Source: an uncultured Clostridium sp.
GTDB taxonomy: Bacteria > Bacillota > Clostridia > TANB77 > CAG-508
Reading direction: 5' to 3'
Length of the DNA: 43,765 nt
Assembly: GCA_948470605.1 (NCBI GenBank)
Contig: CAOKPI010000013.1
Span: forward strand, 1-43,765
Part shown: piece by piece, positions 25,211-32,432 of the stretch
Layout of the letters: every line of letters begins with the position of its first letter
How positions within the stretch are numbered: position 1 is the first letter of the stretch
Made by a program: the position numbers and the translations under genes
The notes under the pieces: model-generated
What the model was told of the DNA's origin: nothing
Seen by the model: the letters and a program-made list of their open reading frames with translations, nothing else
Databases searched by the model: none

Positions 25211-25855
25211 ATGGAAGAATTTTTTAAACAACCAATACTAGAAAGGTTATATGATTCTTTAAGTGTAGAATTTGAAGAAATCCTATTAAATGATACAAAT
25301 GAAAATAAAAAATATCATGACATTACAAGGGAAGAAGAAAAATTATATAATATGCTTAAACAAATAGTAGGAAATGATAAAGATAAATTAAGTAACTTAA
25401 TGAATGTCATAACCGAAATAGAAGATTATTGCTGTAAAGAAACTGAATATTGGAATAAAAAATATTTCAAATTAGGCTTTACTTATATGGTATCATTAGG
25501 AAATCACAAAAATTTTACAAAATCAGAAAAAGATAAATTTTCTTTACAAGTTCATAATTTCTTAGATAATATTAGAATTAAAGAAATTGATAAAAACAAA
25601 AAAGCATTAATTGCAGATTTTATCAAAGGTTTAGAAAACGGAACAGAAAAACAAAAAAGAAGATTTCTAATGTACTATAACTTAATGCCTAATAGTAACA
25701 ATAATAATTTGAATTATTCCGATATTGCTAAAATGGAAAGCTGTAGTATTAGTGCAATAAAAACATCTATTATTAGCATGATTTCACATTTAGTTAGGCT
25801 TGAAGATAGTCAAAAATCACTTTTTCTTGCCATTATGAATAAAATTGATATATAA
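25211..25855 (+). CDS. DUF6809-like protein with sigma-like C-terminal HTH
   Basis: A 214-residue protein. The N-terminal 95 residues contain ETEYWNKKYFKLGF, related to YWNEKYYRTGF in the protein at 6485-6811. The C-terminal 85 residues (KQKRRFLMYYNLMP, then LNYSDIAKMESCSISAIKTS) look like a sigma region 4-type helix-turn-helix. It has no clear Shine-Dalgarno, so coupling to the small gene upstream is likely. Role unknown; it could regulate element genes. Confidence 0.6.
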   Translation: MEEFFKQPILERLYDSLSVEFEEILLNDTNENKKYHDITREEEKLYNMLKQIVGNDKDKLSNLMNVITEIEDYCCKETEYWNKKYFKLGFTYMVSLGNHKNFTKSEKDKFSLQVHNFLDNIRIKEIDKNKKALIADFIKGLENGTEKQKRRFLMYYNLMPNSNNNNLNYSDIAKMESCSISAIKTSIISMISHLVRLEDSQKSLFLAIMNKIDI

Positions 25856-26027
25856 ATATAGTTTATCTGTATTTTTAATGATTAAATCTTTTTAGTCAAT
25901 AACTTACATTACTTTAATGTAAAACTTTTTAATTATCGTGCTTTTAGATATTTTTAAGATAAGAAAATTGATTTTATACAACTTCAATGACAAAAAATAT
26001 TTAATTTATAAAATTATTCTAAAATCA

Positions 26028-26057
26028 TTGACATTTTTATACCTTTTAAGGTATAAT
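26028..26057 (+). promoter_or_regulatory. Promoter with operator of the HigB/HigA-type pair
   Basis: TTGACA (26028-26033) and TATAAT (26052-26057) with an 18-bp spacer. Between them lies the dyad ATACCTTTTAAGGTAT (26039-26054), a natural autoregulatory site for the antitoxin. The preceding 26 bases hold nothing else recognisable. Confidence 0.75.
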
Positions 26058-26089
26058 ATAAGTATAATAATAAAGGAGCTATAAAATTA

Positions 26090-26449
26090 ATGTTTGATAT
26101 TGAATTTTATGAAGATAGAAACGGAAAAAGTGATATCTATGAATATATACAACAATTAAATAAAAATAAAAGCAAGGAAAATAGGCAAAAGTTAAAAAAG
26201 ATAAATATGTATATCGATTTATTATCTGAATGTGGTTTAACACTTACCGAGCCATATATTAAAAAACTAGACAAAGAAATATGGGAACTAAGACCTTTAA
26301 GAGATAGAATATTATTTGCTAGTTGGTGCAATAATAAATTTGTATTATTGAGTGTTTTTATGAAGCAAACACAAAAAACACCAAAAAGTGAAATTGATAA
26401 AGCTAAAAGATTGTTAGAAGATTATAAAAAAAGGAGGGATGAGAAATGA
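26090..26449 (+). CDS. HigB/RelE-type toxin (Gp49-like)
   Basis: A 119-residue protein of the phage-derived Gp49-like/HigB family: MFDIEFYEDRNGKSDIYEYI, then PYIKKLDKEIWELRPLRDRI and VLLSVFMKQTQKTPKSEI. It has the fold and length of RelE-superfamily mRNA interferases that cut mRNA on the ribosome. AAAGGAG lies upstream. It overlaps the antitoxin gene by 4 nt; toxin first is the order typical of higBA. Confidence 0.85.
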   Translation: MFDIEFYEDRNGKSDIYEYIQQLNKNKSKENRQKLKKINMYIDLLSECGLTLTEPYIKKLDKEIWELRPLRDRILFASWCNNKFVLLSVFMKQTQKTPKSEIDKAKRLLEDYKKRRDEK

Positions 26450-26748
26450 GTAAATTTAAAAACTGGAACGATGTAAAAAAAGAACTAGATTTTACACCTG
26501 AAGAAATAGAAGAAATGGAATTAGAAAAACAAATTATAAAAGCAACTATTGAAGCAAGAAAGAAAGCTAATCTAACTCAAAAAGAGTTAAGTGAAAAAAG
26601 TGGTATAATTCAACCTTCTATTGCAAAAATTGAAAGTTTTGTACGTACCCCTCAATATACAACGTTAATGAAACTACTTTATCCTATGGGCTATACTTTA
26701 AAAGTTGTTCCTTTAAACGAAAACAAAGAAACAGTAGAACAAAAATAA
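26446..26748 (+). CDS. HigA-type antitoxin, XRE HTH
   Basis: A 100-residue protein. A helical N-terminus (DFTPEEIEEMELEKQIIKAT) is followed by an HTH (RKKANLTQKELSEKSGIIQP, SIAKIESFVRTP). It neutralises the toxin and probably represses the operon at the dyad in the promoter. The start overlaps the toxin stop (ATGA), with AGGAGGG upstream. Confidence 0.85.
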   Translation: MSKFKNWNDVKKELDFTPEEIEEMELEKQIIKATIEARKKANLTQKELSEKSGIIQPSIAKIESFVRTPQYTTLMKLLYPMGYTLKVVPLNENKETVEQK

Positions 26749-26765
26749 TATATGAATCAATTATC

Positions 26766-26790
26766 GAACTAGCAACAGCTAGTTCCTTTT
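26766..26790 (+). terminator. Terminator of the toxin-antitoxin operon
   Basis: GAACTAGC / GCTAGTTC with a 4-nt loop and CTTTTTAT, 18 bp after the antitoxin stop. Confidence 0.8.
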
Positions 26791-26886
26791 TATAGTATGC
26801 AAAAAATACTTTTTATGGATTTCTCAAAATTCATATCGTTTTTAAGAAATTAACAAGAAAATATTCATTCAATAGAACTTGGCAAT

Positions 26887-26915
26887 GACATAGTCTTTCA
26901 AACTATGTCTTTTTC
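26887..26915 (+). terminator. Second terminator-like hairpin
   Basis: GACATAGT (26887-26894) and ACTATGTC (26902-26909) followed by TTTTTCT. No gene directly precedes it, so it may back up the terminator at 26766 or end an unrecognised transcript. Confidence 0.6.
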
Positions 26916-27972
26916 TCCACTCACAAAACTATGAAATATCTAATTTTGAAATCCTTGATATACAAGTGTTACAGTGCTATTTCATTAGTACGCAAAAGTA
27001 TGGAATTTACTTCTCTATTTTTAGTGTAAAATTTCATACTTTTTGGTACAGATTTTTTATCAATATATAATGTATTTGAAATTCAATTTTGTAAATTTTT
27101 CTAGCTTCACTCTAGGTTCAATTATATTTTTATATAACAAAATAAATTAAGGGAATTTCTTTGCAATAAACATTCTACTCCATTGTCTTAAAATTTTTTA
27201 AAGACTTTTTATAATCCCCATACTTGTTTTTATAGTGTCAGAAAATTAAAAATATTCTTCGTCATTATCGTGTCAGAAAACTATCTACTTTTATCTTTTC
27301 TCTCGCATTCTACTCAAGTTAAATTCTATCTATCTTCATACAAATACATATTTGTTTTGTTAGGACAAACATACATATAGAAAAAATCAAGTTTTAAAAA
27401 CGATATTAATATAATCTTTTTAAGGAGTCAGAAAAGTCCGAATGTTTTTTTAGATTCGGAAAACTTGGCATACTTCTTCAATGTTTTTGCCTCTTTTTTA
27501 TCGTGTTAAAAAACTATTAAATTTAATACTGTTTTTCTACCTTTTTAATAACTTTTTAATCTCGAAATATTGACCCCTTTTTTAACTCTTTTGTAACCTT
27601 TTTTAATATCAGAATATTGCCTATTTATTGCCCTTTTATTGCTTTTTTATAGTGGGAAAAAATTAACTACACCCCTCACGTATATACCTTATGTATTTTA
27701 TGAATGTTATTACACCGTTCTTTTTCGTTAATATATTTTTAGATATTATGGGGGGCTCGGCTTCCTCACGAATTTATTTTATTTGTATTGAATAAAGAAG
27801 CGGTTTTTTTCCGCTTCTTCAATTAAATTATATTTAATTGATTTCTATCTTACTTGATAGCCTTTATATGTATTTTTAAGCCCTTAACATTTCAAGTAAT
27901 GAAATGTTACATCTTATCAATTTCCTTATCTTAAAAATATCGTTTAATGACTATTTTACTATGCTATTTCTA
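26916..27972. other. Gene-free AT-rich stretch of element 2
   Basis: About 1.06 kb with no credible ORF on either strand. Recurrent short motifs include GTCAGAAAA-type words near 27237, 27272 and 27425, and several pyrimidine/poly-T runs. There is a hairpin GAAGCGG/CCGCTTC (27797-27817) and another AACATTTC/GAAATGTT near 27886-27909. A G-rich patch GGGGGGCTCGG is at about 27751-27761. It could hold an origin, small RNAs or decayed genes; nothing specific can be shown. Confidence 0.5.
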
Positions 27973-28227
27973 TTATTTCATATTTCCTATTAATGTTGGT
28001 CTCGATAGTATAGAAGTAATGCTTTTTCTATTTTCAAATGGAATAACCCAATTAGCACCACTTATCTTTTTATCTGTATAATATTTCTTTGTTGGTTCTC
28101 CTATCTTTTTAACGATTCTTTCATGTACTGCTTTTCTACTTGTATACAATGATATTTCCTTTTTGTAGTAATCTATATTGATAATTGTTTCTTGTTCGTC
28201 ATAATCTGTATTATAAAATTTATTCAT
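27973..28227 (-). CDS. Hypothetical 84-residue protein
   Basis: Unrecognised. The first third is acidic and the middle basic (YYKKEISLYTSRKAVHERIV, KKIGEPTKKYY), ending SITSILSRPTLIG. AAAGGAG precedes the ATG. It is the last gene of the leftward replication operon of element 2; two dyad sequences lie between it and the replication-type gene. Possibly a DNA-binding accessory protein. Confidence 0.55.
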   Translation of the reverse strand: MNKFYNTDYDEQETIINIDYYKKEISLYTSRKAVHERIVKKIGEPTKKYYTDKKISGANWVIPFENRKSITSILSRPTLIGNMK

Positions 28228-28286
28228 ATTTCTTTATCTCCTTTTTCCTTTCATTTCTAAAAATAAAATTTTTGTTAATATTACTG

Positions 28287-28393
28287 GGACAACTTGTCCT
28301 AGTATAAAAATCTATATATGTATTGAAAAATTAATTTTTTTCTGTTTTTTGTGCTATGTTTTTTATCATTTTTTTACTAAGACAAATTGTCCC
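28287..28393. promoter_or_regulatory. Two GACAA-N-TTGTC dyads in a 230-bp gap
   Basis: GGACAACTTGTCC (28287-28299) and AGACAAATTGTCCC (28380-28393) are similar palindromes about 90 bp apart, in otherwise extremely AT-rich DNA between two leftward genes. They are likely binding sites: operators, or an origin for the adjacent replication-type protein. Confidence 0.5.
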
Positions 28394-28456
28394 ACACTAT
28401 ATATTTAACCAAAAATATAAGATATATTATTTATATCGGTATTATTAGTAGTAAAA

Positions 28457-28852
28457 TTATAATTCTCTCCATCTTGTACTAAATTTATATCTATTGGATT
28501 GTTTAGTATTTTTTCCGCCACCCTTAGATATAAATGTTTGTTCTATAAATCCATATTTTACTAAATTGACTAATGCTCTTCGTATGGTCTTTTCTGAATT
28601 ATTTGATAAGCCTAAAACTTTAACACCCATTGACTTTGAAAATGCAAAATCATCATTTCTTCTTTCTTCTTCATGAAATTTTAGCTTCATACAATCAAAA
28701 AGTCTTATTTCATTTCCACTTAATTTTCTATAAGCATTACTATAAATCATACTTCTAGTTCTTCTAATATGTTGTTCATTTAATTGCTTGTTTCTGTCTA
28801 TAATGTTTTTTGTTTCAGTGGGTAAAAATGGCGTAAATTTAATTTTTGGCAT
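28457..28852 (-). CDS. Replication-type winged-helix protein of element 2
   Basis: A 131-residue protein with a winged-helix region: RTRSMIYSNAYRKLSGNEIR, then EKTIRRALVNLVKYGFIEQT and a beta-wing ending NRYKFSTRW. It resembles the small replication/initiator proteins of integrative elements. ATG at 28852 follows AGGGGGT; the frame is open to 28993, but that part reads like hydrophobic non-coding sequence. It occupies the place of the replisome organizer in element 1. Confidence 0.6.
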   Translation of the reverse strand: MPKIKFTPFLPTETKNIIDRNKQLNEQHIRRTRSMIYSNAYRKLSGNEIRLFDCMKLKFHEEERRNDDFAFSKSMGVKVLGLSNNSEKTIRRALVNLVKYGFIEQTFISKGGGKNTKQSNRYKFSTRWREL

Positions 28853-29007
28853 TAATCTATACCCCCTATTGTAAAAGACTAGAAATATAGTAAAATAATA
28901 TAAATAGCTAAAATAAGTTATTGGAAGAAGTAAGATTTTATTATTGTTTGAACGGCATATAAAATCTTGCTTCTTTCTATTTTTTATTTCCATTTAAACC
29001 ACCTCCT

Positions 29008-29217
29008 CTAAAGACTTTTTATTTTTGTCGTATATTCTTCCTGTTGCATATTTTGTATTTCCTGGTTATGTACCCAATTATCAACCGCTTCTTTATTAAA
29101 ATTTAGCTTACTACCTATTCTAAAGAGTGGTATTTCTTTGTTTCTTACTAATGACCTTATACTTGAAACTGAACAATTCAAGTAATTTGCTACTTCTTTT
29201 ACATTAAATACTTGCAT
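29008..29217 (-). CDS. Excisionase-type HTH protein of element 2
   Basis: A 69-residue protein: MQVFNVKEVANYLNCSVSSI, then RSLVRNKEIPLFRIGSKLNF and NKEAVDNWV. A MerR-like HTH_17 excisionase fold, as in element 1. AGGAGG precedes the ATG. It follows a 48-residue gene by 3 bp in the leftward operon. Confidence 0.85.
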   Translation of the reverse strand: MQVFNVKEVANYLNCSVSSIRSLVRNKEIPLFRIGSKLNFNKEAVDNWVHNQEIQNMQQEEYTTKIKSL

Positions 29218-29220
29218 TTT

Positions 29221-29367
29221 CTAATCCTCCTTTTTTTCTAATTCTTTTTTGGCTTTGTTAATCCAATACCTTCTGTTGATTTCTTTTACTTTTTCTTTAT
29301 TCTTATCCCTCCATTCTTTTGCTTTTTGATTTCTCATTTTTCTTGCCATTTCTTCAATATTATCCAT
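29221..29367 (-). CDS. Small basic protein, 48 residues
   Basis: MDNIEEMARKMRNQKAKEWR, then DKNKEKVKEINRRYWINKAK; all helical and highly charged, possibly a DNA- or protein-binding helix pair. ATG at 29367 is chosen by GAAGGTG upstream; the frame is open to 29469 across the operator region. First gene of the leftward operon of element 2. Confidence 0.6.
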   Translation of the reverse strand: MDNIEEMARKMRNQKAKEWRDKNKEKVKEINRRYWINKAKKELEKKED

Positions 29368-29443
29368 TTTTTCACCTTCTTTCAAAATTATTATTGACAT
29401 CTTAATCATAATCGTGTATAATTCATTTATATAAACACAATGA

Positions 29444-29478
29444 TGTTGATATAAATATATATATAACACATTCGTGTT
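29444..29478. promoter_or_regulatory. Pair of operator-like dyads between divergent genes
   Basis: AACACAATGATGTT (29444-29457) and AACACATTCGTGTT (29465-29478) are related 14-bp dyads, centres 21 bp apart (two helical turns). They lie between the repressor gene and the leftward excision/replication operon. Probable binding sites for the XRE protein encoded at 29551. Confidence 0.65.
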
Positions 29479-29550
29479 TATATTTCAACATATATACACA
29501 AATATGTATTTAATCTTTAATTATCAAACAAATATTTATGGAGGTGCTTT

Positions 29551-30447
29551 ATGACATTTTCAGAAAAAATGAAAGAATTAAGAAAAAAAACTGGAAAAAG
29601 TCAAGAACAAGTTAGTCAAGAAATTGGAATCGCTATTTCTACATTAAGATACTATGAAAATGGAAGATTACCAGATACATTCCAGTTAAAAAAAATTAAG
29701 AACTATTACAATGTACCTTATGAATATTTACTAGATGATAATTGTAATAATATAAGTAAAACTACTCTTAATATTGGTCAAGAATTAAAACTTTCAGATA
29801 ATGCAATTGAAAAAATTAAAAATTTGCAATACTTAGTTGATGATATAAAAAAATGCAAATCTCAAGAAATTTTTGATAATAGTATTAGTCCGAAATATTT
29901 CAATTTTTTCATAGAAAATTTTAATATTCGAGCTTTATCATATGAAATACATTCATTTTTAGATATGATAGAAATATTTAAAAATACCAACTTATTTATT
30001 AGTTTTAGAGAATTTTATGATTATATGGTTGTTTGTATAAAAAAACAAAATACGAAAGATTTAGAACCTTTCTTTGATTTTTTTGAAAAAAAAATGGCTG
30101 AAACACATTCTTTAATTATTGACACAGATATAACTTCATTTTTAATAGATGATTTGATAGAGCAGTTTGATACAATAAAAAAAATTATTTCAAATAAAAA
30201 AATTACAGATTTACAAAATGAAATGGATACTTTTCTTGAAATAAGTATAGAAATATATTCTATGGCATATAGACAAATTAAATATTTTAGATATTCAATT
30301 TCAGATCTCACAAACGATTTTACTTCAAAAATACTTGAACCTTTAGAATTTGATTCTGACAATATAATTATATTTAAATTTAAAGATTTAAAAAAATATT
30401 ATAAGTACGTTAAAAATCAAAAATATTTAGGAAAGGATTTTATATAA
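29551..30447 (+). CDS. XRE-family repressor of element 2
   Basis: A 298-residue protein. The N-terminal HTH is MKELRKKTGKSQEQVSQEIG, then ISTLRYYENGRLPDTFQLKK (about 6-62). It has a long, mostly helical C-terminal domain without a recognised signature. GGAGGTG precedes the ATG. It ends one base before the integrase start, forming one rightward unit. The position matches the repressor of element 1, but the C-terminal parts are not similar. Confidence 0.75.
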   Translation: MTFSEKMKELRKKTGKSQEQVSQEIGIAISTLRYYENGRLPDTFQLKKIKNYYNVPYEYLLDDNCNNISKTTLNIGQELKLSDNAIEKIKNLQYLVDDIKKCKSQEIFDNSISPKYFNFFIENFNIRALSYEIHSFLDMIEIFKNTNLFISFREFYDYMVVCIKKQNTKDLEPFFDFFEKKMAETHSLIIDTDITSFLIDDLIEQFDTIKKIISNKKITDLQNEMDTFLEISIEIYSMAYRQIKYFRYSISDLTNDFTSKILEPLEFDSDNIIIFKFKDLKKYYKYVKNQKYLGKDFI

Positions 30448-30448
30448 A

Positions 30449-31576
30449 ATGGCAGTACAAGAAATCATAAAAAATAAAAAGTACAAAATAGACATACCAA
30501 TAGGTTACAACGGAAACAAAAGAATACGACATATAGAAACCTTTTACGGTGGTAAAAAAGAAGCGGTATTACGTGAAAGCGAACTAAAATTGAGCATAAA
30601 AACCAATACTTATATAAATAAAAGCAAAATAACGATGAAAGAATTATTAGAAGAATGGCTAGAATATTCAAAAAACGTATGGTCACCCAAAACATATACT
30701 GCTAATAAGCATTGGTGCGATAATATAATTAAATCTATCGGACATATTCACATACAAGATTTGAATGTTAAACTTTTAGAAGATTTTTATAATGAGTTAA
30801 GAAATAATACAAACTATTCTGATAAAACGATTCAACATCATTATACTATCATTTCTACTGCGTTAAATAAAGCTGTAATTTGGGGATATATATTAAATAA
30901 TCCTAATGTTAGAATAGAGAAACCCAAAGTAAGAAAAAAGGAAATAGAATGTTATTCTCCAGAAGAAGTCAATCAATTAATAAAAGCATTACAAGACGAA
31001 CCTCTAAAATATCAAGCTATTATAATGCTAGCTTTAGATAGTGGAGCAAGAAGGGGAGAAATAACAGGTTTAACATGGCAAGATATTGATACAAAAAAAT
31101 CTACAATGCTTATCAATAAAAGTACACAATATACCAAAGAATTAGGCATATTTGAAAAAGATACTAAAACACCTACAAGCAATAGAACAATTTACTTATC
31201 TAAAACTACAATAAATATTTTAAAGAAATATCAAAAAGAACAATTAGAAAAGAAAATGAAATTAGGCAATAAATGGAAAAATAGTAAAAGAATATTTACA
31301 ACAGAATATGGAGCAGATATGCACCCAGATACACCATCACAAATTTTAGATAAGATTATAAAAAGACATCAATTAAAAAGAATTAGATTTCATGGACTAA
31401 GACATACTTGTGTTTCCTTGCAAATATCAAGTGGAATACAAGCACAAATAATAAGCAAAAGAGCAGGTCATTCAAATGTTACAGTAACACATAATACATA
31501 TAGTCATTTCTTTGATAATGAATTTAAAGAAGTTGCTAATACAATGGATAATTTTTTACAAATACAATCGATATAA
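30449..31576 (+). CDS. int: Tyrosine recombinase (integrase) of element 2
   Basis: A 375-residue integrase: a short arm-binding N-terminus, a core-binding domain (TMKELLEEWLEYSKNVWSPK) and a catalytic domain with DSGARRGEITGLTW (Arg), HGLRHTCVSLQ (His-x-x-Arg), RAGHSNVT (His) and NTYSHF (Tyr). It is clearly related to but distinct from the integrase of element 1, which fits their different arm-site repeats. It lies 150 bp from the tRNA gene. Confidence 0.92.
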   Translation: MAVQEIIKNKKYKIDIPIGYNGNKRIRHIETFYGGKKEAVLRESELKLSIKTNTYINKSKITMKELLEEWLEYSKNVWSPKTYTANKHWCDNIIKSIGHIHIQDLNVKLLEDFYNELRNNTNYSDKTIQHHYTIISTALNKAVIWGYILNNPNVRIEKPKVRKKEIECYSPEEVNQLIKALQDEPLKYQAIIMLALDSGARRGEITGLTWQDIDTKKSTMLINKSTQYTKELGIFEKDTKTPTSNRTIYLSKTTINILKKYQKEQLEKKMKLGNKWKNSKRIFTTEYGADMHPDTPSQILDKIIKRHQLKRIRFHGLRHTCVSLQISSGIQAQIISKRAGHSNVTVTHNTYSHFFDNEFKEVANTMDNFLQIQSI

Positions 31577-31609
31577 AAAACAAATTGCTAACTAATGCTA
31601 ACTTTTAAG

Positions 31610-31636
31610 AAGCGGTTAAAATCCGCTTTTTTTTAA
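31610..31636 (+). terminator. Terminator of repressor-integrase unit 2
   Basis: AAGCGG / CCGCTT with a 7-nt loop, then eight T, 33 bp after the integrase stop. Confidence 0.8.
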
Positions 31637-31661
31637 TCTTAATTTTACGTATAAAAAAATC

Positions 31662-31684
31662 TGTCACTTTTTCGTCACTTTTTA
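31662..31684 (+). repeat. Integrase arm-type repeats, right end of element 2
   Basis: TGTCACTTTTTCGTCACTTT holds two GTCAC copies. The 15 bp at 31664-31678 recur exactly at 24006-24020 inside the other end. Confidence 0.6.
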
Positions 31685-31690
31685 ATTAAC

Positions 31691-31721
31691 AAAAAAAATA
31701 AGCAAGTTCTGAAAAACTTGC
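31691..31721 (-). terminator. tRNA-fMet terminator
   Basis: On the minus strand GCAAGTT / AACTTGC is followed by TTATTTTTTTT, just after the CCA end of the tRNA. Confidence 0.8.
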
Positions 31722-31727
31722 AATAAT

Positions 31728-31803
31728 TGGTTGCGGAGGGTAGACTCGAACTACCGACCTTTGGGTTATGAGCCCAACGAGCTGCCAACTGCTCCACTCC
31801 GCG
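31728..31803 (-). tRNA. Initiator tRNA-Met (CAT)
   Basis: 76 nt with encoded CCA. The anticodon loop is CTCATAA. Initiator features are the unpaired C1:A72 at the acceptor end (CGCGGAG against CTCCGCA) and three G-C pairs in the anticodon stem (GGG/CCC). It is the integration target of both elements: its 3' half is repeated at 23841 and 6276. The T-stem differs from the other copies but pairs fully, so the gene stays functional. Confidence 0.95.
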
Positions 31804-31820
31804 ATATTTGAACAATATTT

Positions 31821-31850
31821 ATTATACAACCTCGAAGCACATTTTGTCAA
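31821..31850 (-). promoter_or_regulatory. Promoter of tRNA-fMet
   Basis: TTGACA (31850-31845), 18-bp spacer, TATAAT (31826-31821), 18 bp before the tRNA 5' end. Confidence 0.8.
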
Positions 31851-31930
31851 TAGATTTTAAAAATTTAGCAAAAAAACAGGGGCAAAAAGCATTATCTCTT
31901 ATCTATTATATACCAAATCAGGCAAAATAT

Positions 31931-32059
31931 AACCACAAATATAGCAATCGCTAAAAAAATTTCTACACATTGAAAATACTCAATCTTATTTTTAATAAAA
32001 ATAAAAAACCTGATTTTTCTAAGACAAAAAATTTTTAAGCAATTGCCATAAACCACAAA
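31931..32059. mobile_element. 111-bp MITE with 9-bp target duplication
   Basis: The element spans 31940-32050. The left end TATAGCAATCGCTAAA and right end TTTAAGCAATTGCCATA are inverted repeats of about 22 bp. AACCACAAA directly flanks it on both sides (31931-31939, 32051-32059). The ends match the putative IS terminus at 1213-1234. ISAs1-family elements make 8-10 bp duplications, so this is likely a non-autonomous derivative. It carries no ORF and lies between the tRNA promoter and the restriction-modification operon. Confidence 0.75.
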
Positions 32060-32222
32060 ATCAGCAAATATATTACATTCTTAATTAAGCAAAACAAAAA
32101 AATCAGAAAAAATATTACAAAAATATTACATTTTATAAAAATACGAAAAAAATATATACAAACGCGAAGTTTTGTTATATAAATAAGAAGTATTAATTAC
32201 GAAACAAAAAAAGGAGGATAAC

Positions 32223-32432
32223 ATGATTACTTATGAGCCATTCAGAGCCTATGTTGCCACAAAAAACATAAAGAAAAAAGACATCATGAAAAACACAGGA
32301 ATCTCGCCAGCAACAATGAGTAAACTAAAACATGACAAACCCGTATCAGTAGAAATAATTGGACGTTTATGTTCTTTCTTAAACTGTCCGATAACAGAAA
32401 TCATAAAATATAAAGAGGAGAGAATATCATGA
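32223..32432 (+). CDS. Small HTH protein, possible controller of type II RM operon
   Basis: A 69-residue single HTH (FRAYVATKNIKKKDIMKNTG, then ISPATMSKLKHDKPVSVEII). AAAGGAGG precedes the ATG. Its stop overlaps the methyltransferase start by 4 nt (ATGA). The position fits a C-protein-like regulator that delays restriction, though the sequence belongs to the general Cro/C1 (HTH_26-like) group. Confidence 0.75.
   Translation: MITYEPFRAYVATKNIKKKDIMKNTGISPATMSKLKHDKPVSVEIIGRLCSFLNCPITEIIKYKEERIS

Larger units (their letters stand above)
23841..31772. mobile_element. Integrative element 2 (about 7.9 kb) in tRNA-fMet
   Basis: Bounded on the left by att copy B and on the right by the intact initiator tRNA, whose 3' half the element has restored. 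It carries its own integrase next to the tRNA, and its own short repeats (CTTTTTCGTCAC) inside each end. Core order (integrase and repressor rightward, excisionase and replication protein leftward) matches element 1. Cargo is two toxin-antitoxin-type loci and small regulators. No conjugation or virion genes are seen. Confidence 0.85.

Noticed and set aside
28853-28993. Extension of the replication-type protein to 178 residues
   Set aside because: The extra part is hydrophobic and unlike the family; AGGGGGT marks the start at 28852.
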